64,000 bases of DNA, taken from contig CAVSDB010000002.1 of the NCBI GenBank assembly GCA_963726755.1, forward strand, positions 124,001 through 188,000, in the 5' to 3' direction. The stretch is from DATKIY01 sp963726755. Its GTDB lineage: Bacteria; Actinomycetota; Actinomycetes; JAHEKZ01. Position numbers and translations under genes: made by a program. How positions within the stretch are numbered: the stretch's first letter is position 1; every line of letters starts with the position of its first letter. Shown one piece after another: positions 52,446-62,399 of this stretch. The notes below the pieces were generated by a model that searched no databases, was not told the DNA's origin, and saw only the letters and a program-made list of their open reading frames with translations.

Positions 52446-52574
52446 AACAAACTCCCTATTCATCCTGTGGATGCTGCGGCATCCACAACCTCAGTCCTGT
52501 GGAGGCCGCGGCCTCCACAGGCAAAAGGGACCTGTGGATCCCGCGGGATCCACAGGATGAATGCAGAGTTTGTT
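52446..52574. repeat. Nested palindrome array between the GGDEF-EAL gene and gatC
   Basis: Three consecutive palindromes: 52466-52487 (arms TGTGGATGC / GCATCCACA), 52496-52521 (perfect 26-base palindrome, half CCTGTGGAGGCCG) and 52531-52556 (perfect 26-base palindrome, half CCTGTGGATCCCG). All share TGTGGA...TCCACA. The whole is enclosed by larger arms ATTCATCCTGTGGAT (52458-52472) / its complement (52548-52562) and AACAAACTC (52446-52454) / GAGTTTGTT (52566-52574). It could be a multi-hairpin RNA, a REP-like element or an operator array. Confidence 0.8.
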
Positions 52575-52600
52575 CACGAGCGAAGGCCAAGGAGGGGCGG

Positions 52601-54733
52601 CTAGCCGGCTTCGCCGCCTCTTAGGAGGCGGAGGGCTCGCTGTTGCGATGGGTGGCGCAGCAACCAGGTGGTTGCGGACTCACCGTCGAGCGGGCGACTG
52701 ACGTACCAACCCTGGATCGCATCGCAGCCGAGTTCGTCGAGCAAGTCCCAGACCTGCTGGGTCTCGACACCTTCGGCGACTGCGCTCATGCCCAGACCGT
52801 GGGCCAGATCGATGATCGACCGGACGATGGTCACGTCCTCGGAGTCGAGGGTGAGCCGAGAAACGAAGCTGCGGTCGATCTTCAGTTCAGTGATCGGCAT
52901 CCGCTTCAGCAGCACCATGGACGAGTACCCGGTGCCGAAGTCGTCGAGGGAACTGGTGACACCGAGTTCACGCAGCGCGCCAAGGGTCCCCGCGACCTCG
53001 TCGGAGTCTCTGGTCAGCACGCGTTCGGTGAGTTCGAGGATGAGCATCGAGGCCGGCACGTCGTGCTTCTCCAGTGCGTCGCTGACCACCTTCAGCAGGT
53101 CGCCGCTGTGAAGGTCGCGCATCGACACGTTGACGGCGACCGGAACGTGCAAGCCCGCTTGCCGCCAGCGAGCGACCTGCTCGAGCGAGCGGTCGATCAC
53201 GTACGCGGTAAGCGGCCCCATCAGCCCCGAGTGCTCGGCCATGGGAATGAAGTCGTCGGGCATCACCAGGCCACGCAGAGGGTGGTGCCAGCGGACCAGC
53301 GCCTCGACGCCGACGACGGCGCCACTCCCGACGGACACCTTGGGCTGGAAGTGGACCTTGAGTTCCTCGTTTTCGAGCCCGTTGCGCAGACCACCAAGCA
53401 ACGCGAGTCGCCCAGCGGAGTTCTTGTCGCGGTCAGCGGCGTAAACCTCGACGCCGGTGCGCTCTTCCTTGGCCAGGTACATGGCGACGTCGGCTCGTCG
53501 GACTATGGGCTCGACGTCTTGGCCGTGCTCGGGGAACACAGCGACGCCAACGCTTGCCTCAAGTTCGAAGAGCATGCCCTCAAGGTGGAATGGCCTGGTC
53601 AGCGCCTCGCGTACCCGCTGCGCGACCTCAACCGCCGCGTCGCAGTCACGGACGGGGTCGAGCAGGACGGCGAACTCGTCACCACCCAGTCGCGCGACGA
53701 CGTCTCGGGGACGGAGCGCGCCCTTGATGCGCTGAGCGACCACAGCCAGCAGTCGGTCGCCGACATGGTGGCCGAGCGTGTCGTTGACCTCTTTGAACCG
53801 GTCAAGGTCGAGCAGGCAGAACCCGACGCTGGTGCCGTTTCGGCGGGCATCCTCGATGGAGTCACCGAGCCGACTCAGCACCATCTTGCGGTTCGGCAGC
53901 CCGGTCAGTGAGTCATGCAGCGACTGGTGCTCCTTCTCACGCGAGATGGACGCCGTTAGGTACACCGCGTAGAGCGGTAGCAGCAGCAGCGGCAGGTAGA
54001 CCGGTTCGGCAGCGACGAAGACGACCAGCGGGGACAGCGCGAGCACGGCGAACGTAGTCACGAAGAAGTAGCCAAGCTCGTTGAAAAACTCTTCGTGGAA
54101 CTTGTGACCGTCGCTGGCGGCCAACGTGCACACGAGAGCGTTGTTCACCATGAAGAAGGCAAACCAACCCGAGACGACCCAGATCAAGTCGCTCGCGACC
54201 AAGCCGACCGCGGGGTCGGCAAGCGTGGGCATGCTGACGCCGTCGTAGGCATACCAACCGGCCATGATCGCGGCGGCCGAACCCGCGCTGATCGTGTACT
54301 GACCCACGTTGAACGGAACTTTCCAGGGAGCCTTGCGTCGGGCGATTTCAGCGATGAGGGTTGCGATCGCGAGGAACATCAGCGCTGGCCACGGGCCGTA
54401 GAGGTACATCGCGGCGAACACGAATGCGTGGCTGGTTACGACACCCTGCGGGTCATACCCACCGGCAGCAACGACAGGGCGCAACTCGCCGAGGAGAATG
54501 AGCCCGGCAACCATCCAGAAGGCGGCTGGCGCTTGTGACATCTGCGGGACGGTCTGAACCGCAGCCCAAACAGCCAAAGACACACCGACGATGACCGAGA
54601 ACCACCAACCGACCGCGAACAACGACCACTCGGCGAGCGACGGACGACCTGAGTCCTCGTCTTCGGGCAGCCACGATTCATCGGGTGTTGCGACACCACC
54701 GGGCGCGGTGGTTCCACCGGGCGTTTCGGTCAT
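52601..54733 (-). CDS. Membrane diguanylate cyclase/phosphodiesterase (GGDEF-EAL)
   Basis: About 710 residues. An acidic N-terminal segment, about seven membrane helices in the first 270 residues (sensor, no named domain recognised), then GGDEF (motif RLGGDEFAVLLD, intact) and EAL (GVEALVRWHHP; later DDFGTGYSS, intact). Both halves of c-di-GMP metabolism may be active. ATG 54733 (MTETPGGTTAPGG) is preferred over 54808 because AAGGGTGGG precedes it. Beside ligA, as in Streptomyces. Unbroken. Confidence 0.93.
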   Translation of the reverse strand: MTETPGGTTAPGGVATPDESWLPEDEDSGRPSLAEWSLFAVGWWFSVIVGVSLAVWAAVQTVPQMSQAPAAFWMVAGLILLGELRPVVAAGGYDPQGVVTSHAFVFAAMYLYGPWPALMFLAIATLIAEIARRKAPWKVPFNVGQYTISAGSAAAIMAGWYAYDGVSMPTLADPAVGLVASDLIWVVSGWFAFFMVNNALVCTLAASDGHKFHEEFFNELGYFFVTTFAVLALSPLVVFVAAEPVYLPLLLLPLYAVYLTASISREKEHQSLHDSLTGLPNRKMVLSRLGDSIEDARRNGTSVGFCLLDLDRFKEVNDTLGHHVGDRLLAVVAQRIKGALRPRDVVARLGGDEFAVLLDPVRDCDAAVEVAQRVREALTRPFHLEGMLFELEASVGVAVFPEHGQDVEPIVRRADVAMYLAKEERTGVEVYAADRDKNSAGRLALLGGLRNGLENEELKVHFQPKVSVGSGAVVGVEALVRWHHPLRGLVMPDDFIPMAEHSGLMGPLTAYVIDRSLEQVARWRQAGLHVPVAVNVSMRDLHSGDLLKVVSDALEKHDVPASMLILELTERVLTRDSDEVAGTLGALRELGVTSSLDDFGTGYSSMVLLKRMPITELKIDRSFVSRLTLDSEDVTIVRSIIDLAHGLGMSAVAEGVETQQVWDLLDELGCDAIQGWYVSRPLDGESATTWLLRHPSQQRALRLLRGGEAG

Positions 54734-54888
54734 CACCCACCCTTGCCTTCGTCGACCCGTCTTGAGGCTTTTCGGTCGTGGGCCTGCCCCAACAGGTCCG
54801 GACGTCACACCCGCACCACCCGTCCCCCTTGGGGGTGCTGAACACTCATGGTAACCGGTTATGCGCCGTGAGTGATCCCCCTAACGGC
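54734..54888. other. Intergenic region between ligA and the GGDEF-EAL gene
   Basis: 155 bases without a gene. It contains a C5-TT-G5 hairpin near 54827 and a TAACCGGTTA palindrome near 54853. The first may end ligA transcription (no T-run); the second may be an operator for the GGDEF-EAL gene. Confidence 0.4.
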
Positions 54889-57106
54889 CTAGTTTTCCGC
54901 CGAATCGGGACCATTAGTGAGCAGGCGACGCAACCCGTCCTCATCCAGGATGGGTACGCCCAGGACCGTGGCTTTATCGAATTTCGAGCCGGCGTTCTCA
55001 CCGGCGACCAGGAAATCGGTCCGCTTCGACACCGAGCCGGTGACTTTGCCGCCGGCACCGGTGATCGCCAACTGTGCCTCCTCGCGGGTCAATGACGGCA
55101 GCGTCCCAGTGACAACGAGGGTCAAACCGGCGAGCGGCGCTGGACCGGTGTCTTCGGACTCCGGGTCGCTCATCCGGACCCCGGAGGCCCGCCATCGATC
55201 GACGATCGACCGATGCCAGTCGACCTCGAACCACGCCTGCAGCGAGTCCGCGATAACCCCGCCTACGCCGTCGACCGCGGCCAATTCCTCGCGCGTTGCG
55301 TTGGCCACGGCGTCGAGGGAACGAAAGTGCCTGGCAAGTTCCTGAGCGGCCGTTGGCCCGACGTGTCGGATGGACAGCGCGACCAAGACCCGCCACAGCG
55401 GACGGTCCTTGGCGAGCTCCAGCTGCCGAAGCAGCACTCCGGCATTGACCGATGCTGCGGTGTCACCCTCGGCAGCAGCTTTGGTGAAGAAGGGGCAACG
55501 CAGCAGATCTTGCTCAGTCAGGGCGAAAACGTCGCCCTCGTCAGCCAACAGTTCACACTGCAAGAGCGCCATCGCGGCCTTGTAACCCAGCCCCTCGATG
55601 TCGAATGCCCCGCGACCTGCCATATGGAACAACCGCTCGCGAAGTTGAGCCGGACACGAGCGAGAGTTCGGACAACGGATGTCGGCGTCGCCCTCCTTCT
55701 CGGCCGCCAGCGGCGTATCGCACTCCGGACAGCGCGTGGGCATCACGAATCGCTTTTCGTCGCCGGTACGCGACTCAACGACCGGACCGATGATTTCGGG
55801 AATGACGTCGCCGGCTTTGCGCAAGAACACCGTGTCACCGATCAGTACGCCCTTGCGTTCAACTTCTTGGGCGTTGTGCAAGGTCGCCATCTGGACTGTT
55901 GAGCCGGCGACCTTAACTGGCGTCATGACCCCGAACGGGGTGACCCGACCCGTGCGACCAACGTTGACTCTGATGTCTTCGAGTCGGGTGGTGACGACTT
56001 CAGCCGGGTACTTAAAGGCGATCGCCCAGCGCGGCGCACGCGAGGTGTTTCCCATCTGCTGTTGCAACGACAACTCGTCGACCTTGACGACGACGCCGTC
56101 GATCTCATGTTCGACGTCGTGACGATGCTCGCCGTAATAGCCCACGTACTCACGAACGCCATCGAGCGAGGGATGAACGGCCGCCTTGTCCGACGTGGGC
56201 AGTCCCCAGGTGGACAGGTCGCGGTACGACTGCGACTGGCGGACAGGTTGGTATCCCTGGTGGGCGCCAACGCCGTGCACGACCAGTCGAAGTCCGGCAA
56301 GTTGCGATGTGGCTCGGTGGAGGTCGTCGCGCAATCTCGCAATGCGTGTTTCGTGACGGTCATTGTGTCGGCCGTCAGCCACCGCGTCGTCGCGAGACGT
56401 GACCGCCTTGAGAACCTCTTCTTCACGTCGGTCAATCCGTTGACGAAGCGTTCCCGCCGCTGCGTTACGAGGGTTGGCAAACGGCGTCCGACCGATTTCG
56501 AGAACCTGTCGGTTGATCTCGTCGAAGATTGCCACCGGGAAGTAGACCTCGCCGCGCACTTCAAGTAATTCCGGTATCGGTAGTTTCGGGTCGGTCTGCG
56601 TGAGTCGCCTTGGGATGGCCTCGATGTACGACGAGTTGTACGTGACGTCCTCGCCCGTGCGTCCGTCGCCTCGCGTTGCAAGCGACTGCAGCACGCCTTC
56701 GCGATAGACCAGGTCCACGGCCAGACCCATCAACCTTCAACTCACACAGCAGTTGAGGTATCTCGCCAAGTGACTGCTCAACGCGCTGCGCCCAAGCAGT
56801 CAACTCCTCGTCGGAGAATGCGTTGTCGAGTGACAGCAGTCGTTCAATGTGGGCCACCGGCTCGAACATCTCCGATCGCTCGCCACCGACCGTGTGAGTG
56901 GGTGAATCGTCGGTAACCAACTGCGGGTACTTCTCTTCCAGAGCACGCAGCCGTCGTTCGAGCTTGTCGTACTCCTCGTCAGACACTGTCGGAGCATCGA
57001 GCAAGTAGTACCTGCGCCGGTGGTCACGAACCTGTTCGACGAGCGCCGCATACTCGGCCGACGTCGCCTTCGGTACCGGCTTGATCTTGGGTGCCGCCTG
57101 GGCCAC
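54889..57106 (-). CDS. ligA: NAD-dependent DNA ligase (one frameshift)
   Basis: Seals nicks in replication and repair. The adenylation domain starts RRRYYLLDAPTVSDEEYD; the active-site lysine is in CELKVDG near base 56740, where a shift splits the gene (KVDG / LAVDLVYREG). The OB domain, zinc finger (CPECDTPL and CPNSRSCP), helix-hairpin-helix and C-terminal BRCT domain (LTLVVTGTLPSLTREEAQ) are all present. About 739 codons. GTG start 57106, 1 base after the MetE-like gene. Confidence 0.96.
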
Positions 57107-57107
57107 C

Positions 57108-58150
57108 TCATGCCTCCGCTCTGTCGCGCAGCCGTCGACCTGCGTCCACCACTGCACGGTACGCGGGAGGTACGTCAGTTTGCGAGACAGCGCTGAGGCC
57201 ACACCCCGGCGTGAGAACGACTTGATCCAGGCGCTTGACTTCCAGCCCGGTGCGGTCCCACAGACCTACCACCGGAGCTATGAATTGCTCGCCCGCAGGC
57301 TGTTCGCTAGGCGTCGGAGGATCGGTCGGACCCGGCAGCAACCACCCGCCAGCCTCCACCCACTCTGCCAACTCCACCTCAAGCGGTCTCGACGTCGAGA
57401 ACCCGCATGTCCAGACCCAAACCAGCCGCTCCGATTCTCCGAATCAAGCCCACGGGTACCTCGTCTGAACAGCAGTGCACGACCGTTGCCGTCACATGTT
57501 CGTTGGCCGTTGTGACCAGGGCACTCAATACGCGCTCAACTTCCTCAGTTGAGACAGGTGCAACCCGACCCCAACCACTTGCAGTTCCCATGGCGCCGGA
57601 CAACACCGACGGCAACAGCGGTTCGTCGAGCTGCAACAGAATGCTCATCGCGGGTAGTCGCCTGGCGATGTCCGACACCCAAGTCGCGATCCCCTCGGTC
57701 AAACTCTCGGCCAAGTCGCGACGGGCGCCTTCGTCAGCCAGCGGCTCGGTGACCACGGTTCGTCTCGACCGAAGCTGCAAAGGTCAGCGGGCCGACCACT
57801 TGCACCTTGAACCAGCCTGAGTAGCCGCTGAACACCTCTTCGACGACGTCAACGTCCTGAGCCAACAGCGAGCGAGCACGTCGAACGTCAGCGCCTGGTC
57901 GCGTACCCAACCGCCAACCGCGAACATCGAGTTCGGTCGGCACATCCACCAGGAGCGCCGCGCCGCGTCCGACGCTCGTCGCAGCTGGACCGCGATCCGG
58001 CAGTTCCGCTAGGTAGGGCAGATCGGTCAGCAGATCGGCAATGGACCTGGTCGCTTCCATCGGATCTGACCCGGGCAGCGCCCCGGTCCCAGTCACCGAG
58101 CCGGCTGGCCATCGTTTCGCCGCCGGGGCGTCGGGGTCGATCGAGGTCAC
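57108..58150 (-). CDS. MetE-like (cobalamin-independent methionine synthase-type) protein (frameshifted)
   Basis: TIM-barrel protein of the UROD/MetE superfamily. Candidate zinc ligands are in VVHCCSDEVP (His-Cys) and LTPGCGLSAV (Cys). At about 347 codons it is less than half of classic MetE, corresponding to its catalytic half only, so it may be a corrinoid-type or other methyltransferase and not a full methionine synthase. Shifts near 57765 and 57378. Start overlaps the mnmA stop (ATGA) and its stop adjoins ligA: an mnmA-metE-ligA operon. Confidence 0.8.
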
Positions 58151-59217
58151 CAGGCCCTGGTGATGGTCGCGGACCCAATGACGCGCGTCTGGTCATAGAG
58201 CACCGCGGCCTGCCCGGGAGCAACGCCACGTTGTGGCGCCAGCAACGTCAGGTCGACGTTCGACCCCGCAACCGACGCCGACGCATCGACGGCTGAGCCA
58301 TGGGCGCGCACCTGAACTGCGCAATCGAACGACGTCTCGCCGACGGCGCCGCACCACGTCAGTCGATCGCCACTGATCCGGTCAACTGCAAGCGCGGACT
58401 GCGGACCGACGGTCACGGTGTTACTTACTGGCTCGATCGACAACACGTATCGCGGTGCGCGATCTGGAGCGGCTACCGCCAAGCCCAACCCACGTCGTTG
58501 ACCGACGGTGTAGGCATACGCACCTTCGTGCTCACCGACCACTGCCCCTGTTGTGTCCACGACGACCCCGTGTCGCTCGCCGAGCCGCTCGGCCAGAAAC
58601 CCTTTGGTGTCACCGTTCGGGATGAAGCAGATGTCGTGGCTGTCCGGCTTGTCGGCAACGAGCAGTCCCCGTCTTGCCGCGTCAGCTCGTACGTCGCTCT
58701 TCTGCGAGTCGCCTAGGGGAAAGAGTGCGTGCGCTAACTGATGTTCGTTGAGCACCGCAAGGACGTATGACTGGTCCTTCTCAGGGTCGACTGCTCGGTG
58801 AAGTTCGCGCCCCTTCGTGCCGTCGACGATCCGCGCATAGTGACCTGTGCATACGGCGTCGAACCCGAGAGCAAGCGCGCGTTCGAGAACGGCGGCGAAC
58901 TTGATCCGCTCGTTACATCGAAGGCACGGGTTGGGAGTGCGTCCGGCTTCGTATTCGGAAAGGAAATCATCGATGACTTCGTCGCGAAATTCTTCGGCAA
59001 GATCCCACACGTAGTACGGGATCTCGAGCAGGTCTGCGACGCGTCGCGCGTCACGCGAGTCCTCAAGACTGCAACAGCCACGAGCGCCGCTTCGGAAAGT
59101 TTGCGGGTTCTCACTCAACGCAAGATGAACACCCGTGACGTCGTGTCCGGCGTCGACCGCACGCGCTGCGGCAACGGCTGAATCAACTCCCCCAGACAGG
59201 GCGGCTAGTACACGCAT
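58147..59217 (-). CDS. mnmA: tRNA-specific 2-thiouridylase
   Basis: Adds sulfur to U34 of tRNA-Glu, Gln and Lys. MRVLAALSGGVDSAVAA has the PP-loop; the catalytic cysteines are in NPCLRCNE and HDICFIPNG. The family's C-terminal beta domain follows. Unbroken. I chose ATG 59217 because homology starts at MRVLAALSGG; an upstream ATG at 59241 overlaps iscS. It receives sulfur from the cysteine desulfurase just upstream. Confidence 0.95.
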   Translation of the reverse strand: MRVLAALSGGVDSAVAAARAVDAGHDVTGVHLALSENPQTFRSGARGCCSLEDSRDARRVADLLEIPYYVWDLAEEFRDEVIDDFLSEYEAGRTPNPCLRCNERIKFAAVLERALALGFDAVCTGHYARIVDGTKGRELHRAVDPEKDQSYVLAVLNEHQLAHALFPLGDSQKSDVRADAARRGLLVADKPDSHDICFIPNGDTKGFLAERLGERHGVVVDTTGAVVGEHEGAYAYTVGQRRGLGLAVAAPDRAPRYVLSIEPVSNTVTVGPQSALAVDRISGDRLTWCGAVGETSFDCAVQVRAHGSAVDASASVAGSNVDLTLLAPQRGVAPGQAAVLYDQTRVIGSATITRAW

Positions 59218-59227
59218 ATCGGCCTCG

Positions 59228-60415
59228 TCAGTGCCCAACACGGACCGCAGCCCGTGCAGCGCGGGCCCGATCGACCACGGGAGCTATTACCTCGATCAGC
59301 GCATCAACGTCAGCCTGCTCCGAAGTGTGACCAAGGCTAAAGCGCAACGAAGCCCGCGCGTCTTCCTCGGGGACACCCATCGCCAGCAGGACGTGGCTCG
59401 CCTGGGCTACTCCGGCCGAGCAGGCCGAACCGGTCGAGCAGCAGATGTCTCGGGCGTCGAGCAGCATCAGTAGGGAGTCGCCTTCACAACCGGGGAAGGA
59501 AACGTGCGCATTGCCAGGCAACCGGTACCGCGGGTCAAAGCGCAGGTCTCCGTGAACCACAGCGTCCGGAACCGCCTCGACCAGTCGGCTCACCAGATCG
59601 TCACGCAATACACCCACTCGCTTCGAACGCTCGACCAGGTCGTGGGTCGCGACAGTCGCTGCAGCTGCAAAACCCGCGATCGCCGGGGTGTCTAACGTGC
59701 CGGAGCGAACGTCACGCTCCTGCCCACCGCCGTGCAGCAACGGTACGGGCGAAGCGTCACGCGACAGCAGAAGTGCGCCCACGCCAAGCGGACCACCGAA
59801 CTTATGACCGGTAATCGTCAACGCGTCGACGCCGACTGCGGCAAAGTCCACCGGGAGTACGCCCGCGGCCTGGACGGCATCGGTGTGGATCGGCACTCCG
59901 GCGGCTCTGGCTAGTTCGGCGCACTCCTCGATTGGCTGCACCGTTCCGACCTCGTTGTTCGCCCACATGACGCTGACCAACGCGACTGTCTCAGGCTCAA
60001 GCAACTCCACACGCAACGCTTCGAGGTCGACGCGTCCGGTTTCGTCGACCGGCAACCACGTGACGTCGGCGCCTTCGTAGTCGACTAGCCACTGCACCGG
60101 ATCGATGGCCGCGTGATGCTCAACGGCACTAGCCAGGATTCGGGTGCGACGGACGTCGGCGGCACGCCGCGACCAGTACAGCCCCTTCAGCGCGAGGTTG
60201 TTCGCTTCGGTGCCCCCGCAGGTGAAGACCACTTCGCTGGGGCGGGCACCGAATGATTCCGCGATCTGCTCGCGGCTTTCTTCAACGACTCGACGTGCGC
60301 GTCGACCTGCGGCATGCAGAGACGAGGCATTGCCAACCTGCCCCAACTGAGCGGTCATAGCCGCCGCAGCCTCGGGCAGGATGGGGGTGGTCGCCGCGTG
60401 ATCGAGGTAAGTCAT
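59228..60415 (-). CDS. iscS: Cysteine desulfurase
   Basis: PLP enzyme releasing sulfur from cysteine for Fe-S clusters and thio-tRNA. MTYLDHAATTPILPEAAAA, FTCGGTEANNLALKG, the PLP lysine in TITGHKFGGPLGVG, and the persulfide cysteine in STGSACSAG. NifS/IscS type. 395 residues, unbroken. Paired with mnmA; it may also serve the Fe-S enzymes IlvD and LeuC. Confidence 0.94.
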   Translation of the reverse strand: MTYLDHAATTPILPEAAAAMTAQLGQVGNASSLHAAGRRARRVVEESREQIAESFGARPSEVVFTCGGTEANNLALKGLYWSRRAADVRRTRILASAVEHHAAIDPVQWLVDYEGADVTWLPVDETGRVDLEALRVELLEPETVALVSVMWANNEVGTVQPIEECAELARAAGVPIHTDAVQAAGVLPVDFAAVGVDALTITGHKFGGPLGVGALLLSRDASPVPLLHGGGQERDVRSGTLDTPAIAGFAAAATVATHDLVERSKRVGVLRDDLVSRLVEAVPDAVVHGDLRFDPRYRLPGNAHVSFPGCEGDSLLMLLDARDICCSTGSACSAGVAQASHVLLAMGVPEEDARASLRFSLGHTSEQADVDALIEVIAPVVDRARAARAAVRVGH

Positions 60416-60431
60416 CGCGAACGAGTCTAGG

Positions 60432-61385
60432 TCAGCCTTTGCGTTTGACCACTTCGTCGGTCAACTGAGGCAACACCACGTGCAGGTCCCCGACGACGCC
60501 GAAGTCGACGAGGTCAAAGATCGGCGCCTCGGGGTCCTTGTTGACGGCGACGATGGTCTTGGAGGTTTGCATGCCAGCTCGGTGCTGGATCGCGCCGGAG
60601 ATGCCGTTCGCCATGTAGAGCTGCGGCGAGACGGTCTTGCCGGTCTGACCGACCTGGAACTGGTGCGGGTACCAACCTGCGTCGGTCGCTGCTCGCGAGG
60701 CACCGACGGCCGCTCCGAGACTGTCGGCCAGCGCCTCGACGACGCCGAAGCCCTCGGGACCGCCCACGCCACGGCCACCCGAGACGACGATTGCCGCCTC
60801 GGTCAACTCGGGGCGTCCGGCCCGCTCCTCCATGACTCGCTCGACGATGTGCGCGCCGCGGTCAACATCAGAAAGGTCGACGGCGATGTCGACCCTGGCA
60901 CCGGCGGCCGCGACCGCCTCTGGCGCGATTGCGTTCGGGCGGACCGCGATGATCGGCGTGCCGTGCGTGACCTTGGCGTTCACGACGGTTGAGCCACCGA
61001 AGACGGACTGGTTGGTCACCATCGCGTCGCTGACCGAGACGGCGTCGGTGATGACACCGGAGCCGAGTCGAACCGCGAGTCGGCCTGCGACCTCTTTGCC
61101 CTCAGCCGTCGACGAAACCAGGATCGCAGCGGGCGATGCCTGCGCAGCAGCTGCTTGCAGCGCCGCAACCTTGGGAGTCGCGACGTAGTCATCAACGCCG
61201 GCACCGGTGGCGAGGTAGATCTTCTCGGCACCGTTTGCGGTCAGATCGTCGACGGCGTTCTCGCCGCCGTCTCCGACAACCACCGCGCTCGGCTCACCCA
61301 TGGTGCGCGCCAGTGTCAGCAGTTCGTGCGTGACCTTCTTGACGTCGCCCTTTGCGTGCTCAACGAGCACCAAGATCTCAGACAT
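60432..61385 (-). CDS. etfA: Electron transfer flavoprotein alpha subunit
   Basis: FAD-binding half of ETF, taking electrons from acyl-CoA and other dehydrogenases. MSEILVLVEHAKGDVKKVTHE, VVSGGRGVGGPEGFGVVEAL and VGQTGKTVSPQLYMANGISG, with the following GAIQHRAGMQTSKTIVAVNKD, are the ETF-alpha signature. 317 residues, unbroken, 24 bases after etfB. Confidence 0.96.
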   Translation of the reverse strand: MSEILVLVEHAKGDVKKVTHELLTLARTMGEPSAVVVGDGGENAVDDLTANGAEKIYLATGAGVDDYVATPKVAALQAAAAQASPAAILVSSTAEGKEVAGRLAVRLGSGVITDAVSVSDAMVTNQSVFGGSTVVNAKVTHGTPIIAVRPNAIAPEAVAAAGARVDIAVDLSDVDRGAHIVERVMEERAGRPELTEAAIVVSGGRGVGGPEGFGVVEALADSLGAAVGASRAATDAGWYPHQFQVGQTGKTVSPQLYMANGISGAIQHRAGMQTSKTIVAVNKDPEAPIFDLVDFGVVGDLHVVLPQLTDEVVKRKG

Positions 61386-61409
61386 GCGTGGACTCCTTCG
61401 GGAACGACG

Positions 61410-62201
61410 TCAGATGAACTTCTGCGCGGACAAGAACTCGGCGAGCTTCACGCCGCCGTCACCTTCGTCGGTGACGACCGTGCCAGCCTGCCGTGGCGGC
61501 CGCGTTGCAAAGGTCTCGACCCCACTCCATGAACCACCGAGTCCGACCTCGGCAGCGTCTACGCCGAGGTCGCTGAGCGTCAGCGTCTCGACCGGCTTCT
61601 TCTTGGCAGCCATGATCCCCTTGAACGAGGGGTAGCGAGGTTCGTTGATCTTTTCGACGACGCTGATCACTACGGGCAACGTGGCTTCAACGGTGTCGTA
61701 GCCGTAGTCGGTTTGCCGTTGGATCCGCACCGACTGACCGTCGAGGTCGACCTTGTTCGCGAACGTCAACTGCGGACGCCCTAGGCGCTCGGCCACCATC
61801 GCCGGCACGACCGACATCCGAGCATCGGTCGACTCTGAACCCATCAACACGACCTCGGGGCCGAGCCGCTCGATGGCTTGGGCCAACACTCGGGACGTGC
61901 CGACGGCGTCTGTGCCGTGGAGCGCATCGTCAACGACGTGCACGCCCTGGTCGGCACCCATCTGCAGACCCTTACGGACGCTCTCGAGCGCCTTTTCCGG
62001 TCCCATGCTGAGCACCGTGACAGTGCAGGCGTCGGCGCCGCCAAGTTTTTCTTGGATCTGGAGGGCCTCTTCGATCGCGAACTCGTCGAGTTCGTTCACG
62101 ACGGCATCGCTGGCGTCTCGATCCAGGGTGTTGTCTGAGGGATCAAGCTTCTTCTCGGCCCAGGAGTCGGGCACCTGCTTCACACATACGACGATGTTCA
62201 T
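61410..62201 (-). CDS. etfB: Electron transfer flavoprotein beta subunit
   Basis: Partner of EtfA; binds AMP. MNIVVCVKQVPDSWAEKKLD, VNELDEFAIEEALQIQEK, and VEKINEPRYPSFKGIMAAKK (ETF-beta signature). ATG 62201 chosen; the open frame extends further upstream over the palindromic region without homology. 263 residues, unbroken. Confidence 0.96.
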   Translation of the reverse strand: MNIVVCVKQVPDSWAEKKLDPSDNTLDRDASDAVVNELDEFAIEEALQIQEKLGGADACTVTVLSMGPEKALESVRKGLQMGADQGVHVVDDALHGTDAVGTSRVLAQAIERLGPEVVLMGSESTDARMSVVPAMVAERLGRPQLTFANKVDLDGQSVRIQRQTDYGYDTVEATLPVVISVVEKINEPRYPSFKGIMAAKKKPVETLTLSDLGVDAAEVGLGGSWSGVETFATRPPRQAGTVVTDEGDGGVKLAEFLSAQKFI

Positions 62202-62274
62202 GACGGCTCGCGCCGACCTCCTGTTCTTTGCCCCACTTGCCAAACCCGAGTTGTCAAGAGCATCCGGCCCGCAC

Positions 62275-62351
62275 CCGGTGACGTCACCGGAAGTCTGCCA
62301 GACGGATTGGATCCAATCCTTAGCCGGGTCATTTTGCCTATCAAATGATAG
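62275..62351. promoter_or_regulatory. Three palindromes upstream of etfB
   Basis: CCGGTGACGTCACCGG (62275-62290, perfect), GGATTGGATCCAATCC (62304-62319, perfect) and CTATCAAATGATAG (62338-62351, arms CTATCA/TGATAG). Centres are about 29 and 33 bases apart, roughly three DNA turns each. They lie between the TPR gene stop and the etfB start and could be operators for etfBA or hairpins that end the upstream message. Confidence 0.6.
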
Positions 62352-62399
62352 CCAGTCGCGATTCTCCTGGCGAATGGGCTCCAACCAAGGGACGAGAGG

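Noticed and set aside
52446..52574. TGTGGAT/ATCCACA words look like DnaA boxes, suggesting a replication origin
   Set aside because: The boxes match TTATCCACA only partly, the region is GC-rich without an AT-rich unwinding element, and no dnaA, dnaN or gyrB is near.
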